A stretch of 50,506 nt of DNA. Source: Phycisphaerales bacterium (GTDB lineage: Bacteria; Planctomycetota; Phycisphaerae; Phycisphaerales; UBA1924). The stretch covers positions 93,998-144,503 of the forward strand of contig JADLBU010000003.1 in NCBI GenBank assembly GCA_020847535.1, given 5' to 3'. This document shows positions 40,942-49,878 of the stretch, piece after piece (within the stretch, counting starts at the first letter, position 1; every line of letters begins with the position of its first letter). The notes beneath the pieces are model-generated. The model had not been told where the DNA came from and did not search any database. It saw only the letters and a program-made list of their open reading frames with translations. The translations under genes and the position numbers were made by a program.

Positions 40942-41538
40942 CTATCTGGATTGTTCGAAGCGGCGCTGGAGGCGGGTCCAGATCTGGCGGATCGCGGCGG
41001 AGGATTTGCCCATGCCCTGGGCGATCTGGTCCCAGCCCATGCCCGAGCGGCGGAGGCGGATGAGCTCGAGCTCATCGGCGTTCAGTTGCTCAATCGCGTT
41101 GGCGGCGGCTTCGTTGCCGGTGGCGAGCATGCTTGCGGTGGAGTCGGGGGCTGCGGGATCGATGGGTGCATCGCTTGCGTGGGCGCTCTGGGAGGCGTTG
41201 AGCGCGGCGGGGTTGTGGCCGCCGCCGCGTTTGACTGCGCGGTCGTGGCGGGCGAGCTCGGCGAGCTTGGTGCGGACGATCTGCTGGAGGTAGCCGATCA
41301 GGGCGGGCTCGGTGGGAAACTCGAGCTATCCATCCCGGAGATCGCCGACGAAGGATCTGGCGAGCGACTGGCACACATCGATGGATTCGCGATGGCGGCG
41401 GAGGGCATCGCCCATGCCGGAGCGGACGAAGATGGTGAGGAGGCGGAGGGGTTCTTCGAAGGCGCGGTCACGCGCGGCGGGGTCGGCATCCTGTCGCGCG
41501 GTGGTGAGCAGGGAGGTGAGCTTGCCGGAGGTGGCCAT
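40942..41538 (-). pseudogene. ECF-like sigma factor gene interrupted by an in-frame amber codon
   Basis: One continuous frame of 199 codons with a TAG at 41328-41326 after codon 70. Before it: MATSGKLTSLLTTARQ...SIDVCQSLARSFVGDLRDG. After it: LEFPTEPALIGYLQQIVRTKLAELARHDRAVKR, then LNADELELIRLRRSGMGWDQIAQGMGKSSAAIRQIWTRLQRRF, a sigma region 4 HTH. Region 2 and 4 are otherwise intact. The residue at the stop is probably Lys in related genes (AAG to TAG is one change). Other genes here end in TAG, so it is a true stop. A 128-codon downstream product from an internal start is possible. Confidence 0.8.
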
Positions 41539-41680
41539 GGGGCACCGCTCCAGCGTACCGGATGAGGCGGGCGGGGCCAGGTGTGGCGGAGGACAGTCCT
41601 GGATCCTCGGGGTTTTGAGTCCTGTGTCGGGGGGGCATGACAAAGGACTCGGGACCATCGGACTCAGGGCTGTTTGGCGA

Positions 41681-42859
41681 TCAGTACGAGAAGTTGACGG
41701 AGGGGTCGGTGCTGCCGGGTGGGGTTCCGCCGGAGGAGCCTCCGATAGAGCCGGCGGTGGCGGCGTTGACGACGTAGCAGACGTTTCCGGAGACGATGGA
41801 GTAGTTGGCGGTGGTGTTTCCGGAGGCGGTGTTGCGGATGATGATGTTTCCGACGCTGTCGACATCAATGCCGCGGAGGTTTTCGCGTGCGTTGTTGCCT
41901 TCGATGCGCGAGTCGTTGCCGAAGACGCGGATGCCGGCGGCGGTGTTGCCGGAGCAGTTGTTGCCGAAGGCGACCGTGGCGTTGGTGATGGTGATGCCGT
42001 CGGCGCCGTTGTCACGAGCAGTGCAGTGGGTGATGATGGACCCGTCGCCGATGTCGAAGCCGCCGGCGGTGTTGGCGACGCTGCTGCTGTTGGTGATGGT
42101 GAGGCCGAAGGTCGCATCGAAGCCGGTTGCGCCGTTGGTGTACGCGGTGCAGTTCTCGACGGAGCAGTTTTCGTTGATGGTGTATCCGTTGCCGGTGTTC
42201 TCGCGGGCGGAGCAATCGCGGAAGACGGTGCCGTAGTAGGTGACGAAGCCATCCTCGCCGTTGGAGGTGGCGCTGCAGTTCTCGAAGATCGCGTTGCCGG
42301 TCGAGACGAAGCCCTCTGCGCCGTTGTTGCTGGCGGTGCAGCTCGAGAGCACAGCGCCCAGGTCGACGCGGCAGCCGGCGTTGCCGTTGCCGGAGAAGTG
42401 CATGTTCGTGAGGATCGCTCCGAAGTTGTCATCGGTGATCAGGTTCATGCCATCGCCGCCCCAGTTGCGGACGATGCCGTTGGAGATGGTGACGTCGTTG
42501 CCGTTGGCGGTGGTCCTGATTCCCTGGAGGCTGCCGTTGACACCGACGACGGAGAAACCGCGGAGGTCGATGCTGACGCTGCTGGCGGCGATCTCGAGGC
42601 CGATCTTGCCGTTGGCGCCGGTGAGCTGGCCGGTGAGGTAGTAGGAGCCGGGCTTGATGATCTTGAAGACGGAATCGGCATCGCCGGGTGTGGTGGTGGA
42701 GTTGATGGGGGTGCGGGGCTCGACCTCGGTGAGGGTTCTGTACGTGGAATCGATGGGGCCGGCGGGCGGGTCGAGGGGGCCGGCGTACGTAAGGATCGAG
42801 GCGGTGATGATGGTGGTGATGCAGATCGCGATGGTGGCGAGCAGTGTGGAACGGTTCAT
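41681..42859 (-). CDS. Exported right-handed beta-helix protein (paralogue 1)
   Basis: Product of 392 residues with a signal peptide (STLLATIAICITTIITASILTYA). The mature N terminus AGPLDPPAGPIDSTYRTLTEVEPR and SVFKIIKPGSYYLTGQL are shared with the gene at 44101-45684. The body is a right-handed parallel beta-helix with Asn ladders (SNNGAEGFVSTGNAIFENCSATSNGEDGF, NGADGITITNATVAFGNNCSGNTAAGI). It ends in VNFSY. GGAGAGGA lies 9 bases before ATG 42859. The fold is often used for polysaccharide binding or lyase activity, but no catalytic residues are assigned. A broken sigma gene follows it. Confidence 0.9.
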   Translation of the reverse strand: MNRSTLLATIAICITTIITASILTYAGPLDPPAGPIDSTYRTLTEVEPRTPINSTTTPGDADSVFKIIKPGSYYLTGQLTGANGKIGLEIAASSVSIDLRGFSVVGVNGSLQGIRTTANGNDVTISNGIVRNWGGDGMNLITDDNFGAILTNMHFSGNGNAGCRVDLGAVLSSCTASNNGAEGFVSTGNAIFENCSATSNGEDGFVTYYGTVFRDCSARENTGNGYTINENCSVENCTAYTNGATGFDATFGLTITNSSSVANTAGGFDIGDGSIITHCTARDNGADGITITNATVAFGNNCSGNTAAGIRVFGNDSRIEGNNARENLRGIDVDSVGNIIIRNTASGNTTANYSIVSGNVCYVVNAATAGSIGGSSGGTPPGSTDPSVNFSY

Positions 42860-43068
42860 GTTTCAGGATCCTCTCCGCGTCGATGCGTGAAGGCAGCATA
42901 CGGAAAGGGGGGTGATTCAGGAAGGGTTAATTGCGTAATCGAGTGCGCCGACCGGGCACAATCGGGGCCGGTACACTGGGATTCACCGCGGGGGGGCCGG
43001 TGGTGAATCCGTGCCGGCGGGGGCTTGTATCACCGATGATGGGCGGGGCTGGTGAAGGGGTGTGCATC
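42860..43068. other. Divergent intergenic region
   Basis: 209 bases between a beta-helix gene (left, minus) and a lipoprotein gene (right, plus). No gene; a -10-like TATGCT (minus strand, 42904-42899 area) may serve the beta-helix gene. Nothing else recognised. Confidence 0.4.
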
Positions 43069-44046
43069 ATGATGAATCGGGTATGCGGCGTGGCGGTTGG
43101 TTTGGCGTTGGCGGCGGCGATGTCTGCGATCTGCGCGTGCGAGCCGCAAGGGGGACTTGGGGGTGGCGGTGGATCCGCGCGTGGAGGGAATGCGCCGCCC
43201 CCGACCGCCGGAGATCCCGCGGAGAGTGGCGGGAATGCGGCGGATGTCTACATCGAGGTGTACGACACGCTGGGCAAGCCGTTGATGGACTCGATCGCCA
43301 ATGGTCAGAACGTCGATGCGAAGCTCGCGGAGCACGCGGGGGATATCGAGCGGATGGTGGTGGCGAGCGGATGGAAGCGGTGCGATTTCGGGGTGAACTG
43401 GTCGGAGGGTTTGAACGCGATGATGCCGCACGTTGGGAAGATGCGCAGGGTCGCGAGGATTCTGAAGGCGGATGCAACGCGTCTGCTGGCGGCGGGGGAT
43501 AAGGATGGGGCGGCCAAGCGGATCGCCGCGTTGCTGCGGATCTCGGATCAGCTGACGCGGGAGGGCAAGGCGAGCATCGAGCTGCTGGTGGCGACGGCGA
43601 TCGCGGCGATGGCATCGGAGTTCGTGGTGTCGAACCCATCGCTCGCGGAGGCGGCGTGGAAGACGGATATCCAGCAGGCGATCGCGGAGGTGCAGGGTGA
43701 TGGGCTGCTGAACTCGGCGGCGGTGATCAAGAGCGACTTTGAGATTGCCGCCAGGTCGCTGCGGGAGGGTACGGTTCCGGACACGAGCGAGATGGGGGGC
43801 TGGAACTGGGCGACAGTGAGCCAGTCGGAGCGTGATGCGCTGGCGGACAAGCTCGATGCGATCAAGGAGGAAGCGGTGAAGGCGTGGAGCGGCCCGGGCG
43901 CGGCGGGTGCGCTGGCGGGGCTTGGTCAGCGGGCCAAGGACGAGGGGATCGGAGAGTTCGTGACTTCGCTGGACAAGTTGCGCACGTCGATGGATCGGCT
44001 GCGTGGCGACCTGGACAAGGCCGGGGCGGTGCTGGCCAAGCAGTGA
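43069..44046 (+). CDS. Putative lipoprotein of unknown function
   Basis: About 325 residues from ATG 43069, with GAAGGGG 8 bases upstream; ATG 43072 follows at once. The leader RVCGVAVGLALAAAMSAICACEPQ looks like a lipoprotein signal with a degenerate lipobox (ICAC). A Gly/Pro-rich linker precedes a wholly helical domain: KRIAALLRISDQLTREGKASIELLVATAIAAMASEF and a C-terminal heptad-like stretch (FVTSLDKLRTSMDRLRGDLDKAGAVLAKQ) likely to form a coiled coil. Not recognised. It sits between the two beta-helix genes on the opposite strand. Confidence 0.78.
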   Translation: MMNRVCGVAVGLALAAAMSAICACEPQGGLGGGGGSARGGNAPPPTAGDPAESGGNAADVYIEVYDTLGKPLMDSIANGQNVDAKLAEHAGDIERMVVASGWKRCDFGVNWSEGLNAMMPHVGKMRRVARILKADATRLLAAGDKDGAAKRIAALLRISDQLTREGKASIELLVATAIAAMASEFVVSNPSLAEAAWKTDIQQAIAEVQGDGLLNSAAVIKSDFEIAARSLREGTVPDTSEMGGWNWATVSQSERDALADKLDAIKEEAVKAWSGPGAAGALAGLGQRAKDEGIGEFVTSLDKLRTSMDRLRGDLDKAGAVLAKQ

Positions 44047-44100
44047 CTGGCCGGAATCGCGGCGGCGTTCTGACGCTGAAATCAAGGGTCGGGGGCGGTG

Positions 44101-45684
44101 TCAGTAGTTGAAGTTGTCGTTGGGATTGGTGGTGGTGAGGGTCGCCGAGTTGTTGAGCGGGGCGACCCGATTACCGCCAACGATGCCGCCGTAGTTGTTC
44201 GCGGTCCCGTTGCAGATATTGCGTCGGACGATGGAGCCGCCCCCGAACGAGATGACGATTCCCGAATCGCCGTTGAAGATGTAGTTGTCCTCGATGAGGT
44301 TTCCGCCGCCGCTGAAGCTCAGGTTGGGGTGCAGGTTGCCGGCGGCGGTGCCGTTGGTGTCAAAGGTGCAGCGCTTGACGGTGGAGAGCGACACGCCCAT
44401 GCATCCCTGGTTGACGTTCAGGTGGATGAGGCAGTCCTCGACGACCGATCCGTTGCCGACCGACAGGCCGATCGCGCCGTTGGCGACGATCTGCGAGTTG
44501 CGGATGACGGCGTTGCCGTTGCCGTTGATGCGGATGCCATCGCTGTCGTTGTTGCGGACGGCGGCGGAGTCCACGGCGGAGCCGGCGCCGAGATCGAGCC
44601 CGCGGGCGGCGTTCGCTTCCGCGCGAAAACCGGCGATCGTGACGTGTGCGCCGGACGCTTCGACGCCGTCATCCCCATTCTCGAGGGCCGTGCATCGGGT
44701 CAGGGAATTGCGGATGGCGGTGATCTCGAAGCCGGACTTGCCGTTGTAGATTGCGTGGCACTCCGCGAACTGCGTGTTCACCTGGCCTGCGATGGTGCGG
44801 AAGCCGCTGGCGGGGGTTGAACCGCGGCCGTTGCTGCGGGCGATGCATCGTGTCAGGACGTTGTCGTGGCTCTGGAGCAAGAACCCTCCGGCGCCATTAA
44901 ACTCGGCGTTGCAGCCTTCGAGCGTGACGCGGTTGCCGTTGGCCTGGAAGCCCACGCCGGCGTTTGCCGCCGAGACGCAGTCCAGGGCGCGGCCGCCGGT
45001 GGAGACCTCGAACCCGTTGATCGAGTTCGAGCGGGCGATGCAGCGCGTGAAGATGATTTCTCCTCCCGGGTTCTCGAAGCCGTTGTCGTTGCCCGATGCG
45101 GTGCATTCGGTGAGAGTCGATCCGTTCGCCGCGGAGAGCACAAAGCCATCACGGATGTTGTCCACGCAGCGCACGCGCTCGAGGGTCGAGTTGGCGCCCA
45201 GCCAGATGCCGTCGAGGGTGTTGCCGGAGATGACCAGATCCTGAATCGTTCCGGCGGAGGTGTTGGACATGAATACACCTCTGGCCCCGTGGTCGCGGAT
45301 TGTCCCGTTGCGGATCGCCACGCCGCGGCGCGGGTTGGGGACGTTGATGCCGTCGAAGGAACCGGCAGCGCCGGTGAGTGCAAAGCCGTTGAGGTCGATG
45401 GTGACGTTATCGGACTCGACCTCGATGGTGTGCTTGCTCGCAGCGCCGGCGAGGTTTCCTGTGAGGTAGTAAGACCCTCGTGCCGCGATGCGGTAGACCG
45501 AGTTGCCATAACCGGGGGTGTTGGTCGCGTTGATGGCGATTCGGGGCTCGACCTCGGTGAGGGTCTTGTAGGTCGGGGCGATCGGGCCCGCGGGCGGGTC
45601 GAGAGGACCGGCGGTGAGGATGGCGGAAGCGGCCAGGAGTGCGGCCGAGGCGATCACGGTGCAAACAACCGGGGTACGGCTCAT
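44101..45684 (-). CDS. Exported right-handed beta-helix protein (paralogue 2)
   Basis: About 527 residues from ATG 45684 with a signal peptide (TPVVCTVIASAALLAASAILTAG). The mature start AGPLDPPAGPIAPTYKTLTEVEPRIAINATNTPG is close to the gene at 41681-42859. A long beta-helix follows (TLTECTASGNDNGFENPGGEIIFTRCIARSNSINGFEVS, NGDDGVEASGAHVTIAGF). It ends DNFNY. A frame runs on upstream to 46368, but this is due to a (GA)20 tract read as Arg-Glu; the ATG after the tract opens the signal peptide. The tract itself lies 10 bases before the ATG and provides the only ribosome binding site-like sequence. Confidence 0.9.
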   Translation of the reverse strand: MSRTPVVCTVIASAALLAASAILTAGPLDPPAGPIAPTYKTLTEVEPRIAINATNTPGYGNSVYRIAARGSYYLTGNLAGAASKHTIEVESDNVTIDLNGFALTGAAGSFDGINVPNPRRGVAIRNGTIRDHGARGVFMSNTSAGTIQDLVISGNTLDGIWLGANSTLERVRCVDNIRDGFVLSAANGSTLTECTASGNDNGFENPGGEIIFTRCIARSNSINGFEVSTGGRALDCVSAANAGVGFQANGNRVTLEGCNAEFNGAGGFLLQSHDNVLTRCIARSNGRGSTPASGFRTIAGQVNTQFAECHAIYNGKSGFEITAIRNSLTRCTALENGDDGVEASGAHVTIAGFRAEANAARGLDLGAGSAVDSAAVRNNDSDGIRINGNGNAVIRNSQIVANGAIGLSVGNGSVVEDCLIHLNVNQGCMGVSLSTVKRCTFDTNGTAAGNLHPNLSFSGGGNLIEDNYIFNGDSGIVISFGGGSIVRRNICNGTANNYGGIVGGNRVAPLNNSATLTTTNPNDNFNY

Positions 45685-45691
45685 GATTGTG

Positions 45692-45740
<49 letters not shown>

Positions 45741-45883
45741 GCGTACGTAGAGGGGTGCGTCCGGCAAGGAAGGAAGGGTACCAAAATGCCGCGGAAGAAC
45801 AAGGTAAATCGGGTGCGCAACTTGGACCGGCACAGGTGTGCAATTCCGTGGGACGAAGTCGAGTCGTTTCTCGTAAGGGTGTC

Positions 45884-46846
45884 TTACCTCCAGCGGCCGG
45901 CGTTTTCGTTCCAGTATTCGAGGATGGGTTCGGCCCGGCGGCGGAGCGAATCGACTGATTCGGCTCGTTGCTGTGATGTCGCCTGGCTCCAGAACGTGTC
46001 GGGCTTGGCCTGGGTACGGGCGATCCTGCACGCAGCGTGGTACGCAGCGAGCTGGCGAGCGGTGGGGGCGGCGGTTGCATCCGCCTGGGGGAGTTCCTTG
46101 AGAAGGGTTTCGAGGGCGGCGGCTTCAGCCTGTGCGAGCGCGGCGATCGCATCCTTGTCGCCGCTCGCGGCGAGGTTGAGGAGTGATTCGATGCAGGCGG
46201 GGGTCGCCATGGCGCCGAGCATGGAGGTGAGTTTTCTACGCTCGACCGCGGTGAGGTCGGGGCGATCGAGGAGGGCGATGCAGTCCTTGTCGGCGGAGAG
46301 GATTCCGAGACGCCAGACGGTCTGGACAGCGCGGCGGATGTCCTGCTTGGGGGCTTCCTTGGAGGCAATCACGGGCTGGAGTTGCTGGGTGTAGAGGTCA
46401 TCGAGGTATCGGCGGAGGGCGGTGTGGAGCTGGACGGCGAGCGCCTGGGGATCGGCGACCTGGCCGGGGTTGATGGTCTCGATGACCTTGCCTTCGGGTG
46501 AGAGGATGGCGATGTAGAGGCCGTGGTCGGCGGGGAGGCCGAGCTTTCGGGCTTCCTCCATGACGCGGGAGTTGCTGCGGCTGAGGCGTACGGGGATGAA
46601 GCGTTTCTGGGCGAGCGCGACGACGGCGGGATCGCGGAAGGCGTGCTCCTGTGCATCGCGGAGGTCATCATCGTCGAATGCTTCTTCGCGCTCGGTGATC
46701 CAGAACATGAGGGGCATGGACTGCTCGGCTGCGCGGTCGATGGCTGCGCGGGCGCTCGATTGCCATTGGATGGGGTTTTGGGCGACCGAGTGCGCGGCTT
46801 GAAGGAAGGTCAGGAGTGTGATGGCAAGCAAGTGACGAAGAATCAT
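45884..46846 (-). CDS. Exported thioredoxin-fold protein without CxxC
   Basis: About 320 residues from ATG 46846 (AGGAG 7 bases upstream), with signal peptide ILRHLLAITLLTFLQAAHSVAQ. Residues ~25-150 look like the thioredoxin-like fold of exported planctomycete proteins: AIDRAAEQSMPLMFWITEREEAFDDDDL, VVALAQKRFIPVRLSRSN and LYIAILSPEGKVIETINPG. No redox cysteine pair is present, so it is unlikely to be an oxidoreductase. The C-terminal half is helical and may be HEAT-like (LTSMLGAMATPACIESLLNLAASGDKDAIAAL). It lies upstream of the beta-helix gene on the same strand, separated by the (CT)20 leader. Confidence 0.8.
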   Translation of the reverse strand: MILRHLLAITLLTFLQAAHSVAQNPIQWQSSARAAIDRAAEQSMPLMFWITEREEAFDDDDLRDAQEHAFRDPAVVALAQKRFIPVRLSRSNSRVMEEARKLGLPADHGLYIAILSPEGKVIETINPGQVADPQALAVQLHTALRRYLDDLYTQQLQPVIASKEAPKQDIRRAVQTVWRLGILSADKDCIALLDRPDLTAVERRKLTSMLGAMATPACIESLLNLAASGDKDAIAALAQAEAAALETLLKELPQADATAAPTARQLAAYHAACRIARTQAKPDTFWSQATSQQRAESVDSLRRRAEPILEYWNENAGRWR

Positions 46847-46930
46847 CGGTGGGCTCCTGGGTGCGCTGAGCAACGGTAGTAACCTGCCTGGGGGGGCGAG
46901 CGCGGTGGCGATTTAGGCGCTGACTTGTTC

Positions 46931-47056
46931 GTCCGCCCTCCGGTCGGCGGCATCGTTCAAGCTAGTTACCAGGGGCAGGAGGCCCCTGGCAACATTCGCG
47001 GGCCCTCCGGGCCCAAGAAGGCGGGCAAGCGCAGCGATGGCACCGCCAGCGCTTGC
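46931..47056. other. Cluster of four GC-rich hairpins
   Basis: Within the 252-base gap downstream of eno, four stem-loops follow in a row. First is CCGCC/GGCGG (46932-46950 area). Second is GTTaCCAGGGGC/GCCCCTGGcAAC (46965-46993). Third is GGGCCC-TCC-GGGCCC (47000-47014). Fourth is GCAAGCGC/GCGCTTGC (47025-47056). No gene is seen. It could be a structured RNA, a repeat (REP-like) element or an element remnant. No T run makes it a standard terminator. Confidence 0.6.
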
Positions 47057-47098
47057 TGACTGCACAACTTCTGCCACCGTGATCTTTGCTTCACCGTA

Positions 47099-48397
47099 CT
47101 ACTTGCGCCACCACATGGCGCCGCCGTAGATGGCGTTGTCGCCGAGTTCCTCGGCGATCCGGATCAGCTGGTTGTACTTGGCGTTGCGGTCGGAGCGGCA
47201 GGGGGCGCCGGTCTTGATCTGGCCGCAGTTGGTGGCGACGGCGATGTCGGCGATCGTGGAGTCTTCGGTCTCGCCGGAGCGGTGGGAGAGGATGGAGGCG
47301 TAGCGGCTGCGGGTGGCGAGGTTGACCGCGTCGAAGGTCTCGGAGAGGGTGCCAATCTGGTTGACCTTGACGAGGATCGCGTTGGCGCAGCGCTCGCTCA
47401 AGCCCTTCTGGAGGAACTTCCTGTTGGTGACGAAGAGGTCATCGCCGACGAGCTGGATCCGGTCGCCGAGCTTCTGAGTGAGCTTGTTCCAGCCGGCCCA
47501 GTCGTTCTCGGCGAGGCCATCCTCGATGGAGCGGATGGGGTACTTGGCGCACCAGTCGGACCAGAGGGAGATCATGTCGTCGGAGGAGACGATGTCCTTG
47601 GAGCTCTTGAACATCTGGTAGCCGGTCTTGCCTGCCTTGTGAGCTTCATTCCAGCACTCGCTGGTGGCGGGGTCGAGGGCGACGAAGATCTGCTCGCCCC
47701 ACTTGTACCCGGCCTTGGTGGTGGCTTCCTCGAGGAGCTTGAGGGCCTCTTCGTTGTTCTTGAGGTTGGGGGCGAACCCGCCTTCATCGCCGACGGCGGT
47801 GGAGAGGCCGCGGTTGTGGAGGACTTTCTTCAGGGAGTGATAAATCTCGACGCCGGCGCGGAGGGCATCGGCGAAGTTGGAGAAGCCCCAGGGTTGGACC
47901 ATGAACTCCTGGAAGTCGACGTTGGAATCGGCGTGCTTGCCGCCGTTGAGGACGTTGAGCATGGGGACGGGGATGGTCTTGGCGCCCGAGCCGCCGAGGT
48001 AGCGGTAGAGGGGGAGGCCGGAGGCTTCGGCGGCAGCGCGGGCGACCGCCATGGAGATGCCGAGGATCGCATTGGCGCCGAGCTGGGCCTTGTTGGGGGT
48101 GCCATCAATCTCGAGCATGCGGGCATCGATGGATTCCTGCTCCCGGGCATCCATGCCGATGAGGTCGGGGGCGAGCCGCATGTTGACGTTGGCGACCGCG
48201 TTGTTGACGGACTTGCCGCCGTAGAGCTTGGCATCGCCATCCCGGAGTTCGACAGCCTCGTTCTCGCCGGTGGAAGCGCCCGAGGGGACGGCAGCGCGGC
48301 CGAAGGAGCCATCGTCGAGGGTGCACTCGACCTCGAGGGTGGGGTTGCCGCGGGAATCGAGGATCTGGCGGGCGTGGATGGACTGGATCTCGAACAT
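47099..48397 (-). CDS. eno: Enolase
   Basis: Converts 2-phosphoglycerate to phosphoenolpyruvate in glycolysis. 432 residues from ATG 48397 ([20 protein letters not shown]), with GGAG 8 bases upstream, matching the family. Motifs: [61 protein letters not shown] (catalytic Lys) and [19 protein letters not shown]. The frame extends to 48463, but that extension ([11 protein letters not shown]) is the translation of a family A repeat, so it is not part of the protein. It appears to be a single-gene unit. Confidence 0.97.
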   Translation of the reverse strand: MFEIQSIHARQILDSRGNPTLEVECTLDDGSFGRAAVPSGASTGENEAVELRDGDAKLYGGKSVNNAVANVNMRLAPDLIGMDAREQESIDARMLEIDGTPNKAQLGANAILGISMAVARAAAEASGLPLYRYLGGSGAKTIPVPMLNVLNGGKHADSNVDFQEFMVQPWGFSNFADALRAGVEIYHSLKKVLHNRGLSTAVGDEGGFAPNLKNNEEALKLLEEATTKAGYKWGEQIFVALDPATSECWNEAHKAGKTGYQMFKSSKDIVSSDDMISLWSDWCAKYPIRSIEDGLAENDWAGWNKLTQKLGDRIQLVGDDLFVTNRKFLQKGLSERCANAILVKVNQIGTLSETFDAVNLATRSRYASILSHRSGETEDSTIADIAVATNCGQIKTGAPCRSDRNAKYNQLIRIAEELGDNAIYGGAMWWRK

Positions 48398-48424
48398 TTG
48401 GGGGCTCCGGAAGACGGGAAGACT

Positions 48425-48461
48425 CACCACAGAGGCACAGAGGGCACAGAGAAGAAAGGCC
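48425..48461 (+). repeat. Dispersed repeat family A, third copy
   Basis: CACCACAGAGGCACAGAG then GGCACAGAGAAGAAAGGC just upstream of eno. Matches 1731-1762 and the inverted 1841-1866. Confidence 0.75.
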
Positions 48462-48490
48462 AAGGGGGGGACGATAGGGGGGGTGGGGAG

Positions 48491-48535
48491 AGGGCCAGAT
48501 GGCAGAAGGCCAGATGGCAGAGGGCCAGATGGCCA
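48491..48535 (+). repeat. Dispersed repeat family F array
   Basis: Three GGCCAGATGGC units separated by AGAAG or AGAGG. A G/T-rich low-complexity stretch follows (48556-48594, GGGGGTTGGG units). Confidence 0.7.
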
Positions 48536-48686
48536 CGTCAGGAGTAGAGGGGTGGTGGGTATGGGGGTTGGGAGTGGGGGTTGGGGGTGGGTGAATGCCT
48601 GAATGGGTCGGGTGGATGGAACCGATGAAGGTACAGGACGAAGGGAAGCACGGGCGCGTACTGTTCAGGCTCGGATTCATCAGCTC

Positions 48687-49391
48687 ATGCCAACGACCCC
48701 CAAAGAGTTCGCCGACCGCATTGACGCCTTGAGGGGCCAGCTTGTGGAGCAGGGCCGGCGTGTGCAGCGACTACTAGAGGCGGCGTTCGCGGCGTTCTTT
48801 TCGCGGGATGAGGCGGGGGGTGTGGCGGCGATCCGGCTGGATGATGAGGTGGACAGCGTCGATGTGGCGATCGAGCAGGAGTGCGTGCAGCTACTGACCA
48901 GCGCGACGCGCGAGGGGGCTGCGCTTGAGCCGGTGCAGCTTCGGGCGGTGCTGACGATCGTGAAGATCAACAACGAATTGGAGCGGATCGCGGATGCGGG
49001 GGTTGAGGTCGCCGAGCGGGTGAAATCGGTGAAGCTGATCAGCGCGACGTTTCCGGATACGTGCCGGGTGATGGCGAACAGCGCGGTGGGGATTTTGCGG
49101 GACAGCACGGCGAGCTTTGCAAGCAACGATGCCCGGATCGCCAAGATCGTTCTTCAGAGCCAGCATGCGGTGACGGCGTTCAAGGATGCGGTGTTGCGTG
49201 ATTCGGAGGAGCGGATCGCCAAGGGGGCGATGTCGGTGGATGTGGCGTTCCAGCTCCATGAGGTGGCGAGCCAGTGTGAACTGATCGCGGATCACTGCAC
49301 GAACATCGCCGAACAGATTATTTATCTAACGACGGGTGCGGTGGTGAGGCATACGGAGGCGAAGTGGATCGAGGTGCCGGCGAAGGCGTAG
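48687..49391 (+). CDS. PhoU-like protein
   Basis: About 234 residues from ATG 48687; the frame runs upstream to 48603 through spacer without support. Two PhoU-type three-helix repeats: first ~15-110 (LRGQLVEQGRRVQRLLEAAFAAFFSRD, IRLDDEVDSVDVAIEQECVQLL, VKINNELERIADAGVEVAERV), second ~115-215 (AFKDAVLRDSEERIAKGAMSVDVAFQLHEVASQCELIADHCTNIAEQIIYLTTG). PhoU binds metal through the E/DxxxD motifs and restrains phosphate uptake and PhoR signalling. No pst or pho genes are adjacent. No clear ribosome binding site. A terminator lies at 49462. Confidence 0.92.
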   Translation: MPTTPKEFADRIDALRGQLVEQGRRVQRLLEAAFAAFFSRDEAGGVAAIRLDDEVDSVDVAIEQECVQLLTSATREGAALEPVQLRAVLTIVKINNELERIADAGVEVAERVKSVKLISATFPDTCRVMANSAVGILRDSTASFASNDARIAKIVLQSQHAVTAFKDAVLRDSEERIAKGAMSVDVAFQLHEVASQCELIADHCTNIAEQIIYLTTGAVVRHTEAKWIEVPAKA

Positions 49392-49424
49392 AAAAGTCAA
49401 AGGGCACATGGCAAAGGGCAATAG

Positions 49425-49456
49425 GACGAAGAGACGAAGAGACGAAGAGACGAAGA
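49425..49456 (+). repeat. Octamer array (GACGAAGA x4)
   Basis: Four perfect 8-base units right after the PhoU-like gene and before its terminator. One-base relative of the GACGGAGA unit of family C. Confidence 0.85.
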
Positions 49457-49461
49457 GAGTT

Positions 49462-49484
49462 GAGACCGGTTGGCGGTCTTTTTT
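49462..49484 (+). terminator. Rho-independent terminator after the PhoU-like gene
   Basis: AGACCG, loop GTTGG, CGGTCT (49463-49479), then a T run. Downstream of the octamer array. Confidence 0.82.
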
Positions 49485-49506
49485 CGTTTTTGGGGAGAGT
49501 GCCGGT

Positions 49507-49878
49507 TTAGGCGGTTGCGATCACGGAGGCGATCGCGAGGTCTTCGGTATGGGAGAGGGAGATCGCCCAGGACTTGATGCCGAGGGACTGGGCGAATAGG
49601 GCGGCTTTGTTGTGGAGCTTGAGGGTGGGCTGGCCGGTGGGGAGGTTGATGACTTCGACATCGGTCCAGGCGATCCCGGCGGACCAGCCGGTGCCGAGGG
49701 CTTTGAGGGTTGCTTCCTTGGCGGCGAACCGTGCGGCGAAGTGCTCGTTGGTGCGGCCGGCTTTTTTGCAGTAGTCGGCTTCGGCGGGGGTGAAGCACTT
49801 GTTGATGAACTGATCGCCGTGCCTGGCGAGCATGTCGCGGATGCGGGGGATCGAGGTGATGTCGATGCCGTGGAACAT
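49507..49878 (-). CDS. acpS: Holo-[acyl-carrier-protein] synthase
   Basis: Transfers 4'-phosphopantetheine from CoA to the acyl carrier protein. 123 residues from ATG 49878, the family length. Motifs: GIDITSIPRI (metal-binding Asp), FTPAEADYCKK, AARFAAKEATLKALGTG (second signature with catalytic Glu), and AISLSHTEDLAIASVIA. The frame continues to 50214, but that part is an octamer array and spacer. The start has no clear ribosome binding site because the sequence before it is the octamer array at 49888. Confidence 0.96.
   Translation of the reverse strand: MFHGIDITSIPRIRDMLARHGDQFINKCFTPAEADYCKKAGRTNEHFAARFAAKEATLKALGTGWSAGIAWTDVEVINLPTGQPTLKLHNKAALFAQSLGIKSWAISLSHTEDLAIASVIATA

Noticed and set aside
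41326..41328. TAG as a recoded sense codon in this organism
   Set aside because: fliR and fliA in the same window end with TAG at the expected family length, so TAG is a normal stop.
42931..43068. 46-residue upstream extension of the lipoprotein gene
   Set aside because: No ribosome binding site, and it would bury the signal sequence; ATG 43069 has GAAGGGG at good spacing.
48398..48463. 22-residue N-terminal extension of enolase
   Set aside because: It is the translation of a dispersed repeat (LCALCASVV); the internal ATG has a ribosome binding site and fits the family.
47282..48547. 421-codon frame opposite eno
   Set aside because: Antisense shadow with no recognisable domain; enolase is certain.
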